The notes under the pieces were generated by a model. It saw only the letters and a program-made list of their open reading frames with translations, was not told where the DNA came from and searched no databases. From NCBI RefSeq assembly GCF_007859635.1, contig NZ_CP042306.1:558001-622000 (forward strand): a DNA stretch of 64,000 nucleotides, in the 5' to 3' direction. Source of the DNA: Sphingomonas panacisoli (GTDB lineage Bacteria; Pseudomonadota; Alphaproteobacteria; Sphingomonadales; Sphingomonadaceae). Within the stretch, counting starts at the first letter, position 1; the number at the start of each line of letters is the position of its first letter. Shown piece after piece: positions 8,095 to 17,788 of the stretch. The position numbers and the translations under genes are program-made.

Positions 8095-8970
8095 TCAATT
8101 GTTGTCGATCAGCCGCTGCAATCGACCCGCCACGCGCCGTGCCGGCCTGGCGACGAACTGCCCCGCATGCCGCCGGACCTGCATGCGAGCGCGGCGCGCG
8201 GCAGGCATGTCGGCGGCGGCGATCAAATGATCCAGTCCGTCGCGCGTGAGTGTCGTGCGCTCCAATTCGCCATCAAGGTTACGCAAGGCGCCGACCTGGT
8301 GCACCTGGTCGTACCAGCTTCCCTCGGTCGCGGGGAATTCGGTCACGCGGATGTCGTTCAGCGCGAGATAGAATGAGATCCATAAATCGTCGTGATAGAC
8401 GAAGCGCGTGCCCGCGACGCAGCGATCGAAGAACGCTCGAGCGCCGTCGAGCTGCGGCGTCCACAAGGCGAAACCGTCGCACCCCTGGCCGATCGTCAGG
8501 CCGTTGCAGCGGTAAGTCCAGCCGCTCAGCGCGCCCTCGGGCCGTTCGGCCTGTGCAGCGGCGAAGCGCGCGACGAAATCGCGGCGATACCGCACGTCGT
8601 CGTCCGCAAGGATGAGGACGCTGGGCTCGTCGATCGTCGCGAGCGCGCCGAGCAACTTCGATCCCGGCCCGCAGTCACGCGGCGGCCGGATGATCTCCAC
8701 CAGACCACCATGCCAGTCGCGGTCGGTCAGGAAATCCGGGACACGATACCCCTCCGCTTCGCGCAGCAAGGCGTCGGGCAGCGTGAGCACGATGCGGTCG
8801 GGCCGGCGATCGCCGCCGAGCAAGGATTCGAGGCACGGCCGGATCAGCCCGATCCGGCTCGGCAGCGTCGTGATTCCCACGACGACTGGCGCCTTGTTCC
8901 CGCTAGCCGACCCCCCGACTATAGGCTCCCCCTTACAGGACCTCGAACAGCCCCGCTGCACCCATACCAC
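8095..8970 (-). CDS. Glycosyltransferase family 2-like protein (GT-A fold)
   Basis: About 291 residues. The recognisable domain begins at [12 protein letters not shown] and includes [14 protein letters not shown], an acidic DxD-type motif used to bind a metal-nucleotide-sugar, and [13 protein letters not shown], a likely acceptor or base region. The basic C-terminus ([13 protein letters not shown]) may bind a membrane. The start is uncertain: GTG 8970 overlaps the thiolase end by 38 nt, and GTG 8961 is equally possible. The overlap implies co-transcription with the thiolase, although the functions seem unrelated. Confidence 0.65.
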   Translation of the reverse strand: MVWVQRGCSRSCKGEPIVGGSASGNKAPVVVGITTLPSRIGLIRPCLESLLGGDRRPDRIVLTLPDALLREAEGYRVPDFLTDRDWHGGLVEIIRPPRDCGPGSKLLGALATIDEPSVLILADDDVRYRRDFVARFAAAQAERPEGALSGWTYRCNGLTIGQGCDGFALWTPQLDGARAFFDRCVAGTRFVYHDDLWISFYLALNDIRVTEFPATEGSWYDQVHQVGALRNLDGELERTTLTRDGLDHLIAAADMPAARRARMQVRRHAGQFVARPARRVAGRLQRLIDNN

Positions 8971-10111
8971 CGCCGACGCACATCGTCACGACGACGTATT
9001 TCGCCCCGCGACGCTTGCCCTCGATCAGCGCATGGCCGGTGCAGCGCGCGCCGGTCATGCCATAGGGGTGACCGATCGAGATCGACCCGCCATTGACGTT
9101 GAGCAGCTCGTCCGGAATGCCGAGTTTGTCGCGGCAATAGAGCACCTGCACCGCGAACGCCTCGTTGAGCTCCCACAGACCGATATCATCCATCTTCAGG
9201 CCGTTGCGCTCGAGCAGCTTCGGGATCGCGAAGACCGGGCCGATGCCCATCTCGTCGGGCTCGGTACCCGCGACCGCCATGCCGACATAGCGGCCGAGCG
9301 GCGTCAGGCCGCGCTTCGACGCGAGCGATTCCTCCATCAGCACGCTCGCCGACGAGCCGTCCGACAGCTGCGACGCGTTGCCGGCGGTGATCGTGAAGTC
9401 CGGTCCCAGCACCGGCTGTAGCCCGCGCAGGCCCTCGATCGAGGTTTCGGGGCGGTTGCCCTCGTCCTTGGTCACCTCGACCTCGTGGTGGGTGACCTCC
9501 TTGGTCTCCTTGTTGGTCATCGCCATCACGGCTTTGACCGGCACGATCTCGTCGTCGAACTTGCCCGCCTGCTGTGCGGCGGCGGTGCGCTGCTGCGACT
9601 GGAGCGAATATTGGTCCATCGCCTCGCGGTCGATGTTGTAGCGCTTGGCCACGACCTCGGCGGTCTGCAACATCGGCATGTACACGTCCTTGTGCATGGC
9701 CAGCAATTCGTCGTCGCGGCCGACGCGCATCTGCGGGGTCTGCACCATCGAGATCGATTCGACGCCCCCGCCGATCGCGACATCCATGTTGTCGACGATG
9801 ATCTCCTTGGCCGCGGTGGCGATCGCCATCAGGCCCGACGCGCACTGGCGATCGAGCGACATGCCGGAGACGGTGACGGGAAGGCCGGCGCGGAGCAACG
9901 CGAGGCGGGCGATGTTGCCGGCCTGGACGCCCTGCTGGAGCGCAGCGCCAAACACGACGTCCTGCACCTCGGCCGGGTCGATCTTGGCGCGCTCGACGGC
10001 GGCCTTGATCGAATGGCCGGCGAGCGTCGGCGACGGCGTGTTGTTGAACCCGCCGCGATAGGCGCGGCCGATGGGAGTGCGGGCGGTGGAAACGATGACG
10101 GCGGAGCGCAT
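8933..10111 (-). CDS. Acetyl-CoA C-acyltransferase (thiolase)
   Basis: A 392-residue thiolase. The acyl-accepting Cys90 lies in DRQCASG, the second active-site segment is [12 protein letters not shown], and the C-terminal proton-transfer Cys378 lies in [10 protein letters not shown]. The length and motifs match degradative/biosynthetic thiolases (FadA/AtoB/PhaA); chain-length preference cannot be read. It is downstream of a MaoC hydratase in the same direction, separated by a palindromic repeat, and both fit beta-oxidation or PHA precursor supply. Confidence 0.93.
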   Translation of the reverse strand: MRSAVIVSTARTPIGRAYRGGFNNTPSPTLAGHSIKAAVERAKIDPAEVQDVVFGAALQQGVQAGNIARLALLRAGLPVTVSGMSLDRQCASGLMAIATAAKEIIVDNMDVAIGGGVESISMVQTPQMRVGRDDELLAMHKDVYMPMLQTAEVVAKRYNIDREAMDQYSLQSQQRTAAAQQAGKFDDEIVPVKAVMAMTNKETKEVTHHEVEVTKDEGNRPETSIEGLRGLQPVLGPDFTITAGNASQLSDGSSASVLMEESLASKRGLTPLGRYVGMAVAGTEPDEMGIGPVFAIPKLLERNGLKMDDIGLWELNEAFAVQVLYCRDKLGIPDELLNVNGGSISIGHPYGMTGARCTGHALIEGKRRGAKYVVVTMCVGGGMGAAGLFEVL

Positions 10112-10122
10112 GTTGATCCTTT

Positions 10123-10214
10123 CGTCGTCCCGGCGGAGGCCGGGACCGCTGAGTTAGAGAGCGCTGCCGGTGTCGCTAGAGCCACCCGGCGGCCCGGCCT
10201 CCGCCGGGGCGACG
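10123..10214. repeat. Intergenic palindromic repeat, family B copy 1
   Basis: Left arm CGTCGTCCCGGCGGAGGCCG and right arm CGGCCTCCGCCGGGGCGACG form a long inverted pair with about 45 nt between them. It lies between the MaoC gene and the thiolase gene. Related copies are at 31301-31375 and 36013-36077. Confidence 0.85.
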
Positions 10215-10221
10215 CGTTACG

Positions 10222-10683
10222 TCAAACGAAAATCTGGCTGATCCATTCGGCGATCAGGGCCGGCTTGTCCCTGCCCTCGATCTCGACGGTGAATTCGTTG
10301 GTCTGCTGCCACTGGCCCGGACGCTTTTCGACCAGTTCGAGCAGCTTGAAGCGGCCGCGCACGCGGCTGCCCGAGGGTACGGGCGTCAGGAAGCGGGTTT
10401 TGTTGCCGCCGTAATTGACGCCCATCTTCACGCCTTCGATATTCGGCGCGTCGGACACTTTCGACGACAGCAACGGCATCAGCGACAGCGTCAGGAAACC
10501 GTGCGCGATCGTCCCGCCGAACGGGGTCATCTTGGCCATTTCGGGATTCACGTGGATGAACTGATGGTCGCCGGTCGCGTCGGCGAACTTGTTGATCATC
10601 TCCTGCGTGACCTCGACCCAGTCGGAGACGTTCTCGCTGCCGATCTGCGTCGCGCGTTCCTGGATGGTGATGGTGTTCGCCAC
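10222..10683 (-). CDS. MaoC-family (R)-specific enoyl-CoA hydratase
   Basis: A 153-residue single hot-dog domain. Asp39 and His44 in DATGDHQFIHVNPEMA are the catalytic pair of the hydratase-2 family, and TPFGGTIAHGFLTLSL is the conserved overhang segment. It should hydrate trans-2-enoyl-CoA to (R)-3-hydroxyacyl-CoA, a route from beta-oxidation to PHA monomers that fits phaZ and the thiolase nearby. NodN-like proteins share this domain. Divergent to putA. Confidence 0.9.
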   Translation of the reverse strand: MANTITIQERATQIGSENVSDWVEVTQEMINKFADATGDHQFIHVNPEMAKMTPFGGTIAHGFLTLSLMPLLSSKVSDAPNIEGVKMGVNYGGNKTRFLTPVPSGSRVRGRFKLLELVEKRPGQWQQTNEFTVEIEGRDKPALIAEWISQIFV

Positions 10684-10781
10684 GACATTCCCCTTCGACC
10701 CGTTTCGGCGCTAAGGCCGTCGGCATCCCTGTGGCGCGCCCGCGCGTGCGGCGCAAGCCCGACGAAACCGAGATTTTGAAA

Positions 10782-13743
10782 ATGACCGCTGACGCTACGT
10801 CTTCCGCCCGCAACGCCATGGCCGCACAGTATCGTGCGCCCGAACCCGATATTCTAAAGCCGCTTTTGACGCGCGCTGCACTCACGCCCGACTCGCGCGC
10901 CCGCGTGATGGGATATGCGTCCGGCCTGCTCGCGGACCTGCGCGCGGCGCAGAACAAGGGGTGGGTCAACCAGTTCCTGCAGGAATACCGGCTGAACTCG
11001 TCGGAAGGCGTGGCGCTGTTGTCGCTGGCCGAGGCATTCCTGCGCGTGCCGGACCCGGAGACCGCCGACCTGTTGATCGCCGACAAGCTCGGCGATGCCG
11101 ATTGGCGCGCGCATACGGGGGAGAGCAATTCGAGCCTGGTCAACGTCGCGACGTGGGGCCTGGTGGTCGGCCGTGCGCTGGTCGGCGAAGGCGAGCGCGG
11201 TCCTTTGCGCCGCCTGATCTCCCGCGCTGGCGAGCCGTTCGTGCGCCAGGCGGTCGGCGCGGCGATGCGGATGATGGGTGAGATCTTCGTGATGGGGCGG
11301 ACCATCGACGAAGCGATGTCGCGGATGCGGAAGGGCGAGAACAAAGGCTTTACCGCCAGCTTCGACATGCTCGGCGAAGCGGCGCGGACGATCGAGGACG
11401 CCGCGCGCTACTTCAACGCCTATACCGGCGCGATCGACGCGGTCGGGCGCGATCCCGCGGCCGGCCATTCGATTTCGGTCAAGCTGTCGGCGCTCCATCC
11501 GCGCTACGAGGTCGCGCAATACGACCGGTGCGTGCCTGCGCTGACCGAAATCCTCGAGGCGCTGGCGGTGCAGGCAGCCGGCAGGGGCATCGCGCTAACC
11601 GTCGATGCCGAGGAGTCGGAGCGGCTCGAGATGAGCCTCGACATCATCGGCGCGGTCGCGGCGCTGCCGAGCCTCAAGGGCTGGGACGGGTTCGGCATGG
11701 CCGTGCAGGCATACGGCAAGCGCGCGCGACCGGTGATCGAATGGGCGAACAACCTCGACCGGCTGATGAACGTGCGGCTGGTCAAGGGCGCCTATTGGGA
11801 CAGCGAGATCAAGCGAACGCAGGTCGAGGGACTTTCGGATTACCCGCTGTTCACGCGCAAGGCGGCGACCGACGTGTCGTACCTGGCGGTGGCGCGCGAC
11901 ATGCTCGACGCGCAGAACATCCGGCCGGCCTTCGCCAGCCACAATGCGCTGACCGTCGCGACCTTGATGGAGTGGGCCGGCAACAGCCGCGACTTCGAGT
12001 TCCAGCGGCTCCACGGCATGGGCGACGGGCTCTACGAGCGACTGGTCCGCGAGCAAGGCTATCACTGCCGCATCTACGCGCCGGTCGGTGGCCATCGCGA
12101 TCTGCTCGCGTATCTCGTGCGGCGGTTGCTGGAGAACGGGGCCAATTCGAGCTTCGTGCACCAGCTGGCCGACGAACGATTGAGCGAGGACGAGATCCTC
12201 GCCGATCCGGTCGAGAAGATCGCCGCGGTCGGCGGTGCGCGGCACCCGAGCATCCCGCTGCCGATCGATCTGTTCGGCGACCGCAAGAATTCGAGCGGGA
12301 TCGATCTGAGCGATCGGGACGTGCTGGCGAAGACGGCGGAGACGGTCGCCAAGCTCCCGGCTATCCAACTCCCAGTCGCCGATGTCGCCGCCGCGATAGA
12401 CCGCGCGCATGCCGCGTTCCCGACGTGGTCCGCCACGCCGGTGGAACAGCGTGCCGCCGCCCTCGAACGCCTCGCCGACAGTCTCGAAGCCAATCGCGAC
12501 GAATTGATGGCGATCTGCGTGCAGGAGGCGTTCAAGACGATCCCCGACGCGATCGGCGAAGTGCGCGAGGCCGCCGATTTCTGCCGCTATTACGCGCAAC
12601 AGGCGTGCGACGGATTACAGCCGATCGAACTCCCCGGACCGACCGGGGAGCGCAACACGCTCCATCTCGACGGCCGCGGCGTATGGGCGACGATCGCGCC
12701 GTGGAACTTCCCGCTCGCGATCTTCCTCGGCCAGACCGTCGCGGCGTTGGTCACCGGCAACACGGTCGTCGCCAAGCCGGCGCCGCAAACGCCGAAGATC
12801 GCCGCGCGCGCCGTCGAACTCGCCCACGAGGCGGGCATACCGGCCGACGCGTTGATCCTCGTCCCGGGCGGGCCGGAGGTCGGCGCCGCGTTGACGGACG
12901 ACCCGCGCATCATGGGCGTCGCGTTCACCGGATCGACCGCCACTGCCAAGAAGATCGCGCGCAGCCTGCTCGCCGACGACGACCGCCCGATCGTCCCGCT
13001 GATCGCCGAGACCGGCGGGATCAACGCGATGATCGTCGATTCTGACCGCGCTGCCCGAACAGGTCGTGGCCGATGTCGTCACCTCGTCGTTCCGCTCGGC
13101 GGGCCAGCGTTGCTCGGCGCTGCGGCTCCTGCTGCTCCAGGAAGAGATCGCCGACGGTGTCATAGAGATGCTCAAGGGCGCCATGGACTTGCTCGTGCTC
13201 GGCGATCCCGCAAACCCGAAGACCGATGTCGGCCCGGTGATCGATCAGACCGCATACGACAAACTGATGACCTATCGCGCCGCGCCCAACGGCCAAGTGC
13301 TCAAGACGCTCGACGCACCCGAGCAGGGTCTCTTCGTACCGCCGACGCTGATCCGGCTCGACGCTATCGAGGACCTTAGCGCCGAATGGTTCGGCCCGAT
13401 CCTCCACGTCGCGACGTGGCCAGCGGGCAAGTTGTCGGAGACGATCGCCCGGGTGAACGCCAAGGGCTACGGTCTGACCATGGGACTACACAGCCGCATC
13501 GCGCGCGCCGGCGACGTGGTCGAAGCGGAGGCGGCGGTCGGCAACCTCTACGTCAACCGCAGCATGATCGGCGCCGTGGTCGGCTCGCAACCGTTCGGCG
13601 GCGAGGGGCTATCGGGTACCGGCCCCAAGGCGGGCGGGCCGCATTACCTGTATCGCTTCGTCGCCGAACGCGCGGTGTCGGTCGATACGACCTCGGCGGG
13701 CGGCAACGCGACGTTGCTGTCGCTCGACGAGGGCGGGATTTAG
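10782..13743 (+). pseudogene. putA: Proline dehydrogenase/P5C dehydrogenase PutA, single-base frameshift
   Basis: A bifunctional enzyme converting proline to glutamate, about 986 residues once one base is removed. The N-terminal FAD-dependent PRODH barrel includes SVKLSALHPRYE and the substrate segment YLVRRLLENGANSSFV. The aldehyde dehydrogenase part has IAPWNFPLAIFLGQ, AFTGSTATAK, catalytic Glu in AETGG and catalytic Cys in SAGQRCSALR. There is no N-terminal ribbon-helix-helix, so it is not a DNA-binding PutA. The frame breaks at 13041-13044, where TCTG replaces an expected TCG (extra T), at codon ~753. No clear ribosome site precedes ATG 10782; it is chosen by homology. Confidence 0.88.
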
Positions 13744-13767
13744 CGGGTCCCGCCCGCCTCGCGGCGG

Positions 13768-14004
13768 TTACCGGGGAAGGTTGGGTTTGTCGCGAGCGGC
13801 ATCGCTGAAGTTACGCGCATCCTCGCGGTCGCGCGCGTCGATCTTGGCCCATTCGCTCACCGTGTGGCAGATGCGCTTGCTGAACAGCGAACCCGTATTC
13901 TCCTGCTGGCGGCAGATCTTCTTTTCGGCAGCCGGTTTGGCATCGTCGGCCAGCGCCGCGGTGGGAAGCAACATCGCAACGGCAACGACAATCAAAACAC
14001 GCAT
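13768..14004 (-). CDS. Small exported Cys-containing protein, tandem copy 1
   Basis: A 78-residue product with a signal peptide (MRVLIVVAVAMLLPTAALA) and a short mature part containing KKICRQQENTGSLFSKRICHT, where two cysteines about 16 residues apart could form a disulfide. The C-terminus is charged. It has a near-identical architecture to the product of 14111-14350, and the upstream 50 nt are also duplicated. GGGGA about eight bases before ATG 14004 serves as ribosome site. The family occurs as a hypothetical periplasmic protein in this group; function unknown. Confidence 0.8.
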   Translation of the reverse strand: MRVLIVVAVAMLLPTAALADDAKPAAEKKICRQQENTGSLFSKRICHTVSEWAKIDARDREDARNFSDAARDKPNLPR

Positions 14005-14050
14005 TGAACATTTCCCCAAGTGTCGGTGTGTTATTCTGTCAGATCACTGC
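14001..14050 (-). repeat. Duplicated promoter/leader, copy 1
   Basis: Fifty bases covering the start codon, ribosome site and upstream region of tandem copy 1. It matches 14347-14396 at 43 of 50 positions, including GTCGGTGTGTTAT and GTCAGATCAC. This conservation outside coding sequence points to shared control. Confidence 0.75.
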
Positions 14051-14110
14051 GGCATGTTCAACGCTTTGTCGATGCCAGGTTGTGCCGGCACTAGACCGGC
14101 ATACGCGGCA

Positions 14111-14350
14111 CTATCTGCGGAACGCGCCGTTGTCGCTGCGATAGTCGTCGAACGCCTTCGCATTCTTGCGGTCGCGCTCGTCGATCTTTTCCCAATCGGC
14201 TTGGGTATTGCAGACTCGCTTGGTGAACAGCGAGCCGGTCTCGCTTAGATCGCGACAGATCTTCTTGTTGGGATCGACCGGCTTGGCGTCCTGGGCAAGG
14301 GTCGCGGTCGGAAACGACATCGCAACGGCAACGACGATCAAGATGCGCAT
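14111..14350 (-). CDS. Small exported Cys-containing protein, tandem copy 2
   Basis: A 79-residue paralogue of the neighbouring gene: signal peptide MRILIVVAVAMSFPTATLA, then KKICRDLSETGSLFTKRVCNT, with the same Cys spacing, and ending in YRSDNGAFRR. The two genes lie head-to-tail with about 107 nt between them. Divergence of the mature parts is roughly half, while the signal peptide and Cys core are kept, suggesting an old duplication under selection. Function unknown; periplasmic by signal peptide. Confidence 0.8.
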   Translation of the reverse strand: MRILIVVAVAMSFPTATLAQDAKPVDPNKKICRDLSETGSLFTKRVCNTQADWEKIDERDRKNAKAFDDYRSDNGAFRR

Positions 14351-14396
14351 CGAACATTCCCCCAATGGTCGGTGTGTTATCTTGTCAGATCACCGC
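14347..14396 (-). repeat. Duplicated promoter/leader, copy 2
   Basis: The second copy of the 50-base segment described for 14001-14050. It carries the ribosome site and start of tandem copy 2. Confidence 0.75.
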
Positions 14397-14513
14397 CGCC
14401 CGATCAATACTTCGCCGCGCACGGCATTTCGTCTCCGCCCAAGCTTGACCACGGCATGATTTGACGGCCCATTGCCCAGCGGGATCGTTCGATTCGCCAG
14501 GGGGCTGGAAAGT

Positions 14514-15443
14514 ATGAAGAAGATCGTCGCCGCGGGCGCGTTGTTGCTCGCTGCATCCGCCATTCCGGCGGGCGTCGTGCTGGCCGATCCGGTGCCGGCC
14601 GCCGCCACCGCGTCGCCAGCCGATCAGGCGGCGTTCGTGAAGACCCTGCACAAGCAGACCGGCGACGTCACGATTCCGACGGCGAACGCGGTGCTTCATC
14701 TCGGCAACAAATATTATTTCCTCGGCCCCGATGAGGCGAAGAAGGTGCTGGTCGATCTGTGGGGCAATCCGCCGAGTTCGGTCAGCGACGTGCTCGGGCT
14801 GGTGATGCCCGCCGACAAATCGGTGCTGGAAAACAGCTGGGGCGCGGTCATCACCTGGGACGATAGCGGCTACGTCACCGACGACGATGCCGACAGCGCG
14901 GACTACGACAAAATCATGGCCGACATGAAGGCGGGCGAGGGCGCGACCAACGAAGAGCGCCAGAAGGCCGGCTATCCCCTGATGCACATGGTCGGCTGGG
15001 CGCAGCCGCCGTCCTACGACAAGGCGACGCACTCTTTGGTCTGGGCGCGCGATTTCTCGATCGTCGGGGACAAGGCGGATTCGCTCAATTACGACGTCCG
15101 CATATTGGGCCGCAAAGGCGTGCTGAGCATGAACATGCTATGGGACATGCCGCATTTGGCCGAGGTGCGCACCGCCGCGCAGGATTTCGGCAAGGTTGCG
15201 ACATTCGCCAGCGGATCGACCTATGCCGAGTACAATTCGAGCACCGACAAGGCGGCGGGTTACGGCTTGGCCGGGCTAGTCGGGCTCGGCGTCGGTGTGG
15301 CCGTCGCCAAGAAGGTCGGACTGCTCGCGCTGCTGCTGCCGTTCCTCAAATGGATCGCGGTCGGTGCGCTTGCGCTTTGGGGTGCGTTCAAGGGATTCGT
15401 CGGGCGCTTGTTCGGGCGTAAGAGCGATACGCTGGAAGGGTAG
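14514..15443 (+). CDS. DUF2167 membrane-anchored exported protein
   Basis: A 309-residue protein with a signal peptide (MKKIVAAGALLLAASAIPAG), a large extracytoplasmic domain with WGAVITWDDSGYVTDDDA and LMHMVGWAQPPSYD, and one C-terminal transmembrane helix (LLALLLPFLKWIAVGALALW) before a basic tail GRLFGRK. This order is characteristic of DUF2167, a family without known biochemical role. ATG 14514 follows a GGGGG ribosome site. It converges with the MscS gene with a 2-nt gap. Confidence 0.88.
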   Translation: MKKIVAAGALLLAASAIPAGVVLADPVPAAATASPADQAAFVKTLHKQTGDVTIPTANAVLHLGNKYYFLGPDEAKKVLVDLWGNPPSSVSDVLGLVMPADKSVLENSWGAVITWDDSGYVTDDDADSADYDKIMADMKAGEGATNEERQKAGYPLMHMVGWAQPPSYDKATHSLVWARDFSIVGDKADSLNYDVRILGRKGVLSMNMLWDMPHLAEVRTAAQDFGKVATFASGSTYAEYNSSTDKAAGYGLAGLVGLGVGVAVAKKVGLLALLLPFLKWIAVGALALWGAFKGFVGRLFGRKSDTLEG

Positions 15444-15445
15444 GG

Positions 15446-16672
15446 CTAGGCCCCGCCTTCCTGGTCTGCCGCCGATGTGTCGCCCGATGAGGGCGGCTTG
15501 GCGATCGTCTCGTTCGACTCCTTGATCTTCTTGGCGCGCTTGGGCTGCACCAGCCCGGCCTCTTCCGCTGTCAGCCCGACCTGGGTCGGGTAAGCGAGGC
15601 CGATGCCGTCCTCGTTAAAGCGCTGGACGATGGCGAGACCGACCGAGTGGCGGAGGTCGAACATGTCCTGCATCGTCGCGCTCGCCGAATCGAACTGTAC
15701 TTCGAAGTCGTAGCTCTGTGCGCCGAACGCGACGAACCCGGCGCGGATGAACGTGCCCTCGTGATCTTCGACAATGTCTTTCAACAGATGCGGCAGCTGC
15801 TCCATCACGTCGACCGGCGTGGTCTGGACGACGCCCAACGTGAAGATGATGCGGCGGAACTCGCGTTGCGTGTTGTTGATGATCTCGTTGTCGAGCAGCT
15901 TCTTGTTACCGATGATCCGCGCTTCGCCAGCGGTGCCGCGGATGCGGGTGGAGCGCATCCCGATCCGCTCGACCGTGCCCGCCGATTTGTCGAACGTGAT
16001 CGCGTCGCCCTTCTTGAATGGGCGGTCGAAGATGATCGCGATCGCCGCGAACAGGTCGGCGAAGATGCTTTGTGCGGCCAGGCCGATGGCGATGCCGCCG
16101 ACGCCCAGACCGGCGATCAGACCGGTGACGTTGACGCCCAGATTGCCGAGCACCAGCACCAAAGCGATCGCGAACAGGGTGAAGCTGACCAGCACGCGGA
16201 TCAGCCCCATCGCGTTGACCAGCGCCTCACCGTGATAGTCCTCCGCGGTCGTGCGGTGCTCGATCGCGCCGAGGATGATCTCGCGCGCCCAGATCGCGCC
16301 CTGGAACACCGCGGCGATGGTGAAGAGGAAATGGACCACCGAGACGACGCCGGCGGGTGCCTGCGCGAACTGTGCGAAGCTGACGACGATCTGCGCCGCC
16401 GCCATTGCGATGAAGAAGTTGCCGGTCTTGGACAGCGCGCGACCGAAGATCGTGCCCCAGCCGGTGTGCGTCGCGTCGCGCGCGCACAGCCGCTTGCCCA
16501 GGCCCTTCACGAAATGCAGCGCCACGAACAGGACGATGCCTGCGCCGACCGCGATCAGGATCTGCAGCCAGTGGGTCGCGAACCATCCGTAGGAGGCGTC
16601 GGCGAAGTCGCGGGCCTGCGCCTGCAGGTCGGTCTTGGGCGCAGCGGGCGCGGCCGCAGTCGTATTACTCAT
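15446..16672 (-). CDS. MscS-family small-conductance mechanosensitive channel
   Basis: A 408-residue inner-membrane channel with four or five predicted helices. The last, pore-lining helix is Gly/Ala-rich (GLIAGLGVGGIAIGLAAQSI), followed by FDRPFKKGDAITF of the beta domain and the alpha/beta C-terminal domain. It releases solutes on hypo-osmotic shock. The C-terminal tail KRAKKIKESNETIAK is charged and disordered. It lies 10 nt downstream of topoisomerase IB in the same direction, so the two may be co-transcribed. Confidence 0.92.
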   Translation of the reverse strand: MSNTTAAAPAAPKTDLQAQARDFADASYGWFATHWLQILIAVGAGIVLFVALHFVKGLGKRLCARDATHTGWGTIFGRALSKTGNFFIAMAAAQIVVSFAQFAQAPAGVVSVVHFLFTIAAVFQGAIWAREIILGAIEHRTTAEDYHGEALVNAMGLIRVLVSFTLFAIALVLVLGNLGVNVTGLIAGLGVGGIAIGLAAQSIFADLFAAIAIIFDRPFKKGDAITFDKSAGTVERIGMRSTRIRGTAGEARIIGNKKLLDNEIINNTQREFRRIIFTLGVVQTTPVDVMEQLPHLLKDIVEDHEGTFIRAGFVAFGAQSYDFEVQFDSASATMQDMFDLRHSVGLAIVQRFNEDGIGLAYPTQVGLTAEEAGLVQPKRAKKIKESNETIAKPPSSGDTSAADQEGGA

Positions 16673-16682
16673 AAATCTCTCT

Positions 16683-17684
16683 TCAGGCTACCGTGCGGCG
16701 CGGCTTGGCACCACGCTGGAGGAACGCGATCAGTCCGCGTTCGTAACGATCGAGATAGCGTGTCGCACGCGGCAGCGCGAGTTTCTTCCGAAACGCTTCC
16801 TGTCCGGTCTTGGTCAGCTCGATCAGCGCGGGATGGACATAGGATTTGCGCGCGATGGCGGGGGTGTTGCCGAGCGCTTCGGTGACCGGCTCGAGCATCG
16901 TCTTCAGCCCGATATCATGGTCGGCGTCGGCCAGCGTCTCGAACGCGATGACGCTCGCGCCCCAAGTGCGAAAGTGCTTGGCGGTGAAATCGCAGCCGGT
17001 CGCCTCGCGGATATAGTCGTTGACGTCGGACGAGGTGACCGGATGCGTTTCGCCCTCCGCATCGACATATTGGAACAGCTGCTGGCCGGGCAGGTCCTGA
17101 CATTGCTTGACGAAGCGCGCGAGGCTGCGGTCGGTGATCGCGAGTTCGCGCATCTTGCCCGATTTGGCGCGGTACTGGAGCTTGATCGTGCCGCCGCTGA
17201 TCTTGGCGTGGCGATTGCGCAGCGTGGTCGCGCCGAAACTCTTGTTGGCCTTGGCGTAGCTTTCGTTACCGACGCGCAGATGGCCGATGTCGAGCAGCTT
17301 CACGATCGCCGCGACCGTCCGCTCCTTGCTGTGCCCGCGCTTGCGCATGTCGGCCGCGACCCGCGCGCGCAGTTTGGGCAGCGCGAGCCCGAATACCGAG
17401 CAGCGTTCGTACTTCTCGCCCTCCTGCTTGGCGCGGAAATCGGGATGGTAGCGATATTGCTTGCGGCCCTTATCGTCCCAGCCGACCGCCTGGATGTGGC
17501 CGTTCGGCTTCGGGCAATACCATGCGTCACTGTAGGCGGGCGGCAGGCCCACGCCGTTCAGCCGGTCGATCTCGTCGCGGTCGGTGATGCGTTTGCAGTC
17601 GGCGCCCCAATAGCCCCAGCCGTGCCGCACCTTCCGCCGCGTGATGCCGGGCTGGCTGTCGTCGCAATAGACTATCCGGGTCAT
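16683..17684 (-). CDS. DNA topoisomerase IB (bacterial poxvirus-type)
   Basis: A 333-residue type IB topoisomerase that relaxes supercoils through a 3'-phosphotyrosine. Tyr282 in ARKSYVHPAL is the nucleophile. Upstream catalytic elements are KLQYRAKSGK (Lys of the beta hairpin) and the FRTWGAS segment with the second Arg. The N-terminal RRKVRHGWGYWGADCKRI is the DNA-clamping part. This is a compact bacterial version, often horizontally shared and found in Sphingomonas and Deinococcus; it supplements topoisomerase IA and gyrase. Confidence 0.93.
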   Translation of the reverse strand: MTRIVYCDDSQPGITRRKVRHGWGYWGADCKRITDRDEIDRLNGVGLPPAYSDAWYCPKPNGHIQAVGWDDKGRKQYRYHPDFRAKQEGEKYERCSVFGLALPKLRARVAADMRKRGHSKERTVAAIVKLLDIGHLRVGNESYAKANKSFGATTLRNRHAKISGGTIKLQYRAKSGKMRELAITDRSLARFVKQCQDLPGQQLFQYVDAEGETHPVTSSDVNDYIREATGCDFTAKHFRTWGASVIAFETLADADHDIGLKTMLEPVTEALGNTPAIARKSYVHPALIELTKTGQEAFRKKLALPRATRYLDRYERGLIAFLQRGAKPRRTVA

Positions 17685-17735
17685 GGGGCTCCGTTCGCTA
17701 GGCCTTTCGAAATGCGCGGCTCGCCGCTTCGTTCC

Positions 17736-17760
17736 GGAACGGGCGGGCGAGGCACGGGTT
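17736..17760 (+). promoter_or_regulatory. EcfG-like general-stress promoter
   Basis: GGAAC (17736-17740), 16 nt, then GGTT (17757-17760). Compared with the alphaproteobacterial EcfG consensus GGAAC-N16/17-CGTT it lacks only the first C of the -10. It lies 29 nt upstream of a PfpI/DJ-1 gene, a class commonly induced by general stress. Confidence 0.6.
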
Positions 17761-17788
17761 GGGGGAAGGTGAACTGAGGAGACTATCG

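Noticed and set aside
11595..12599. Antisense frame inside putA
   Set aside because: No family motif and a shadow-like composition; PutA motifs on the other strand are clear.
13041..13066. Programmed frameshifting in putA
   Set aside because: No slippery heptamer or downstream structure is evident, and PutA is not known to use frameshifting; a single inserted T explains it.
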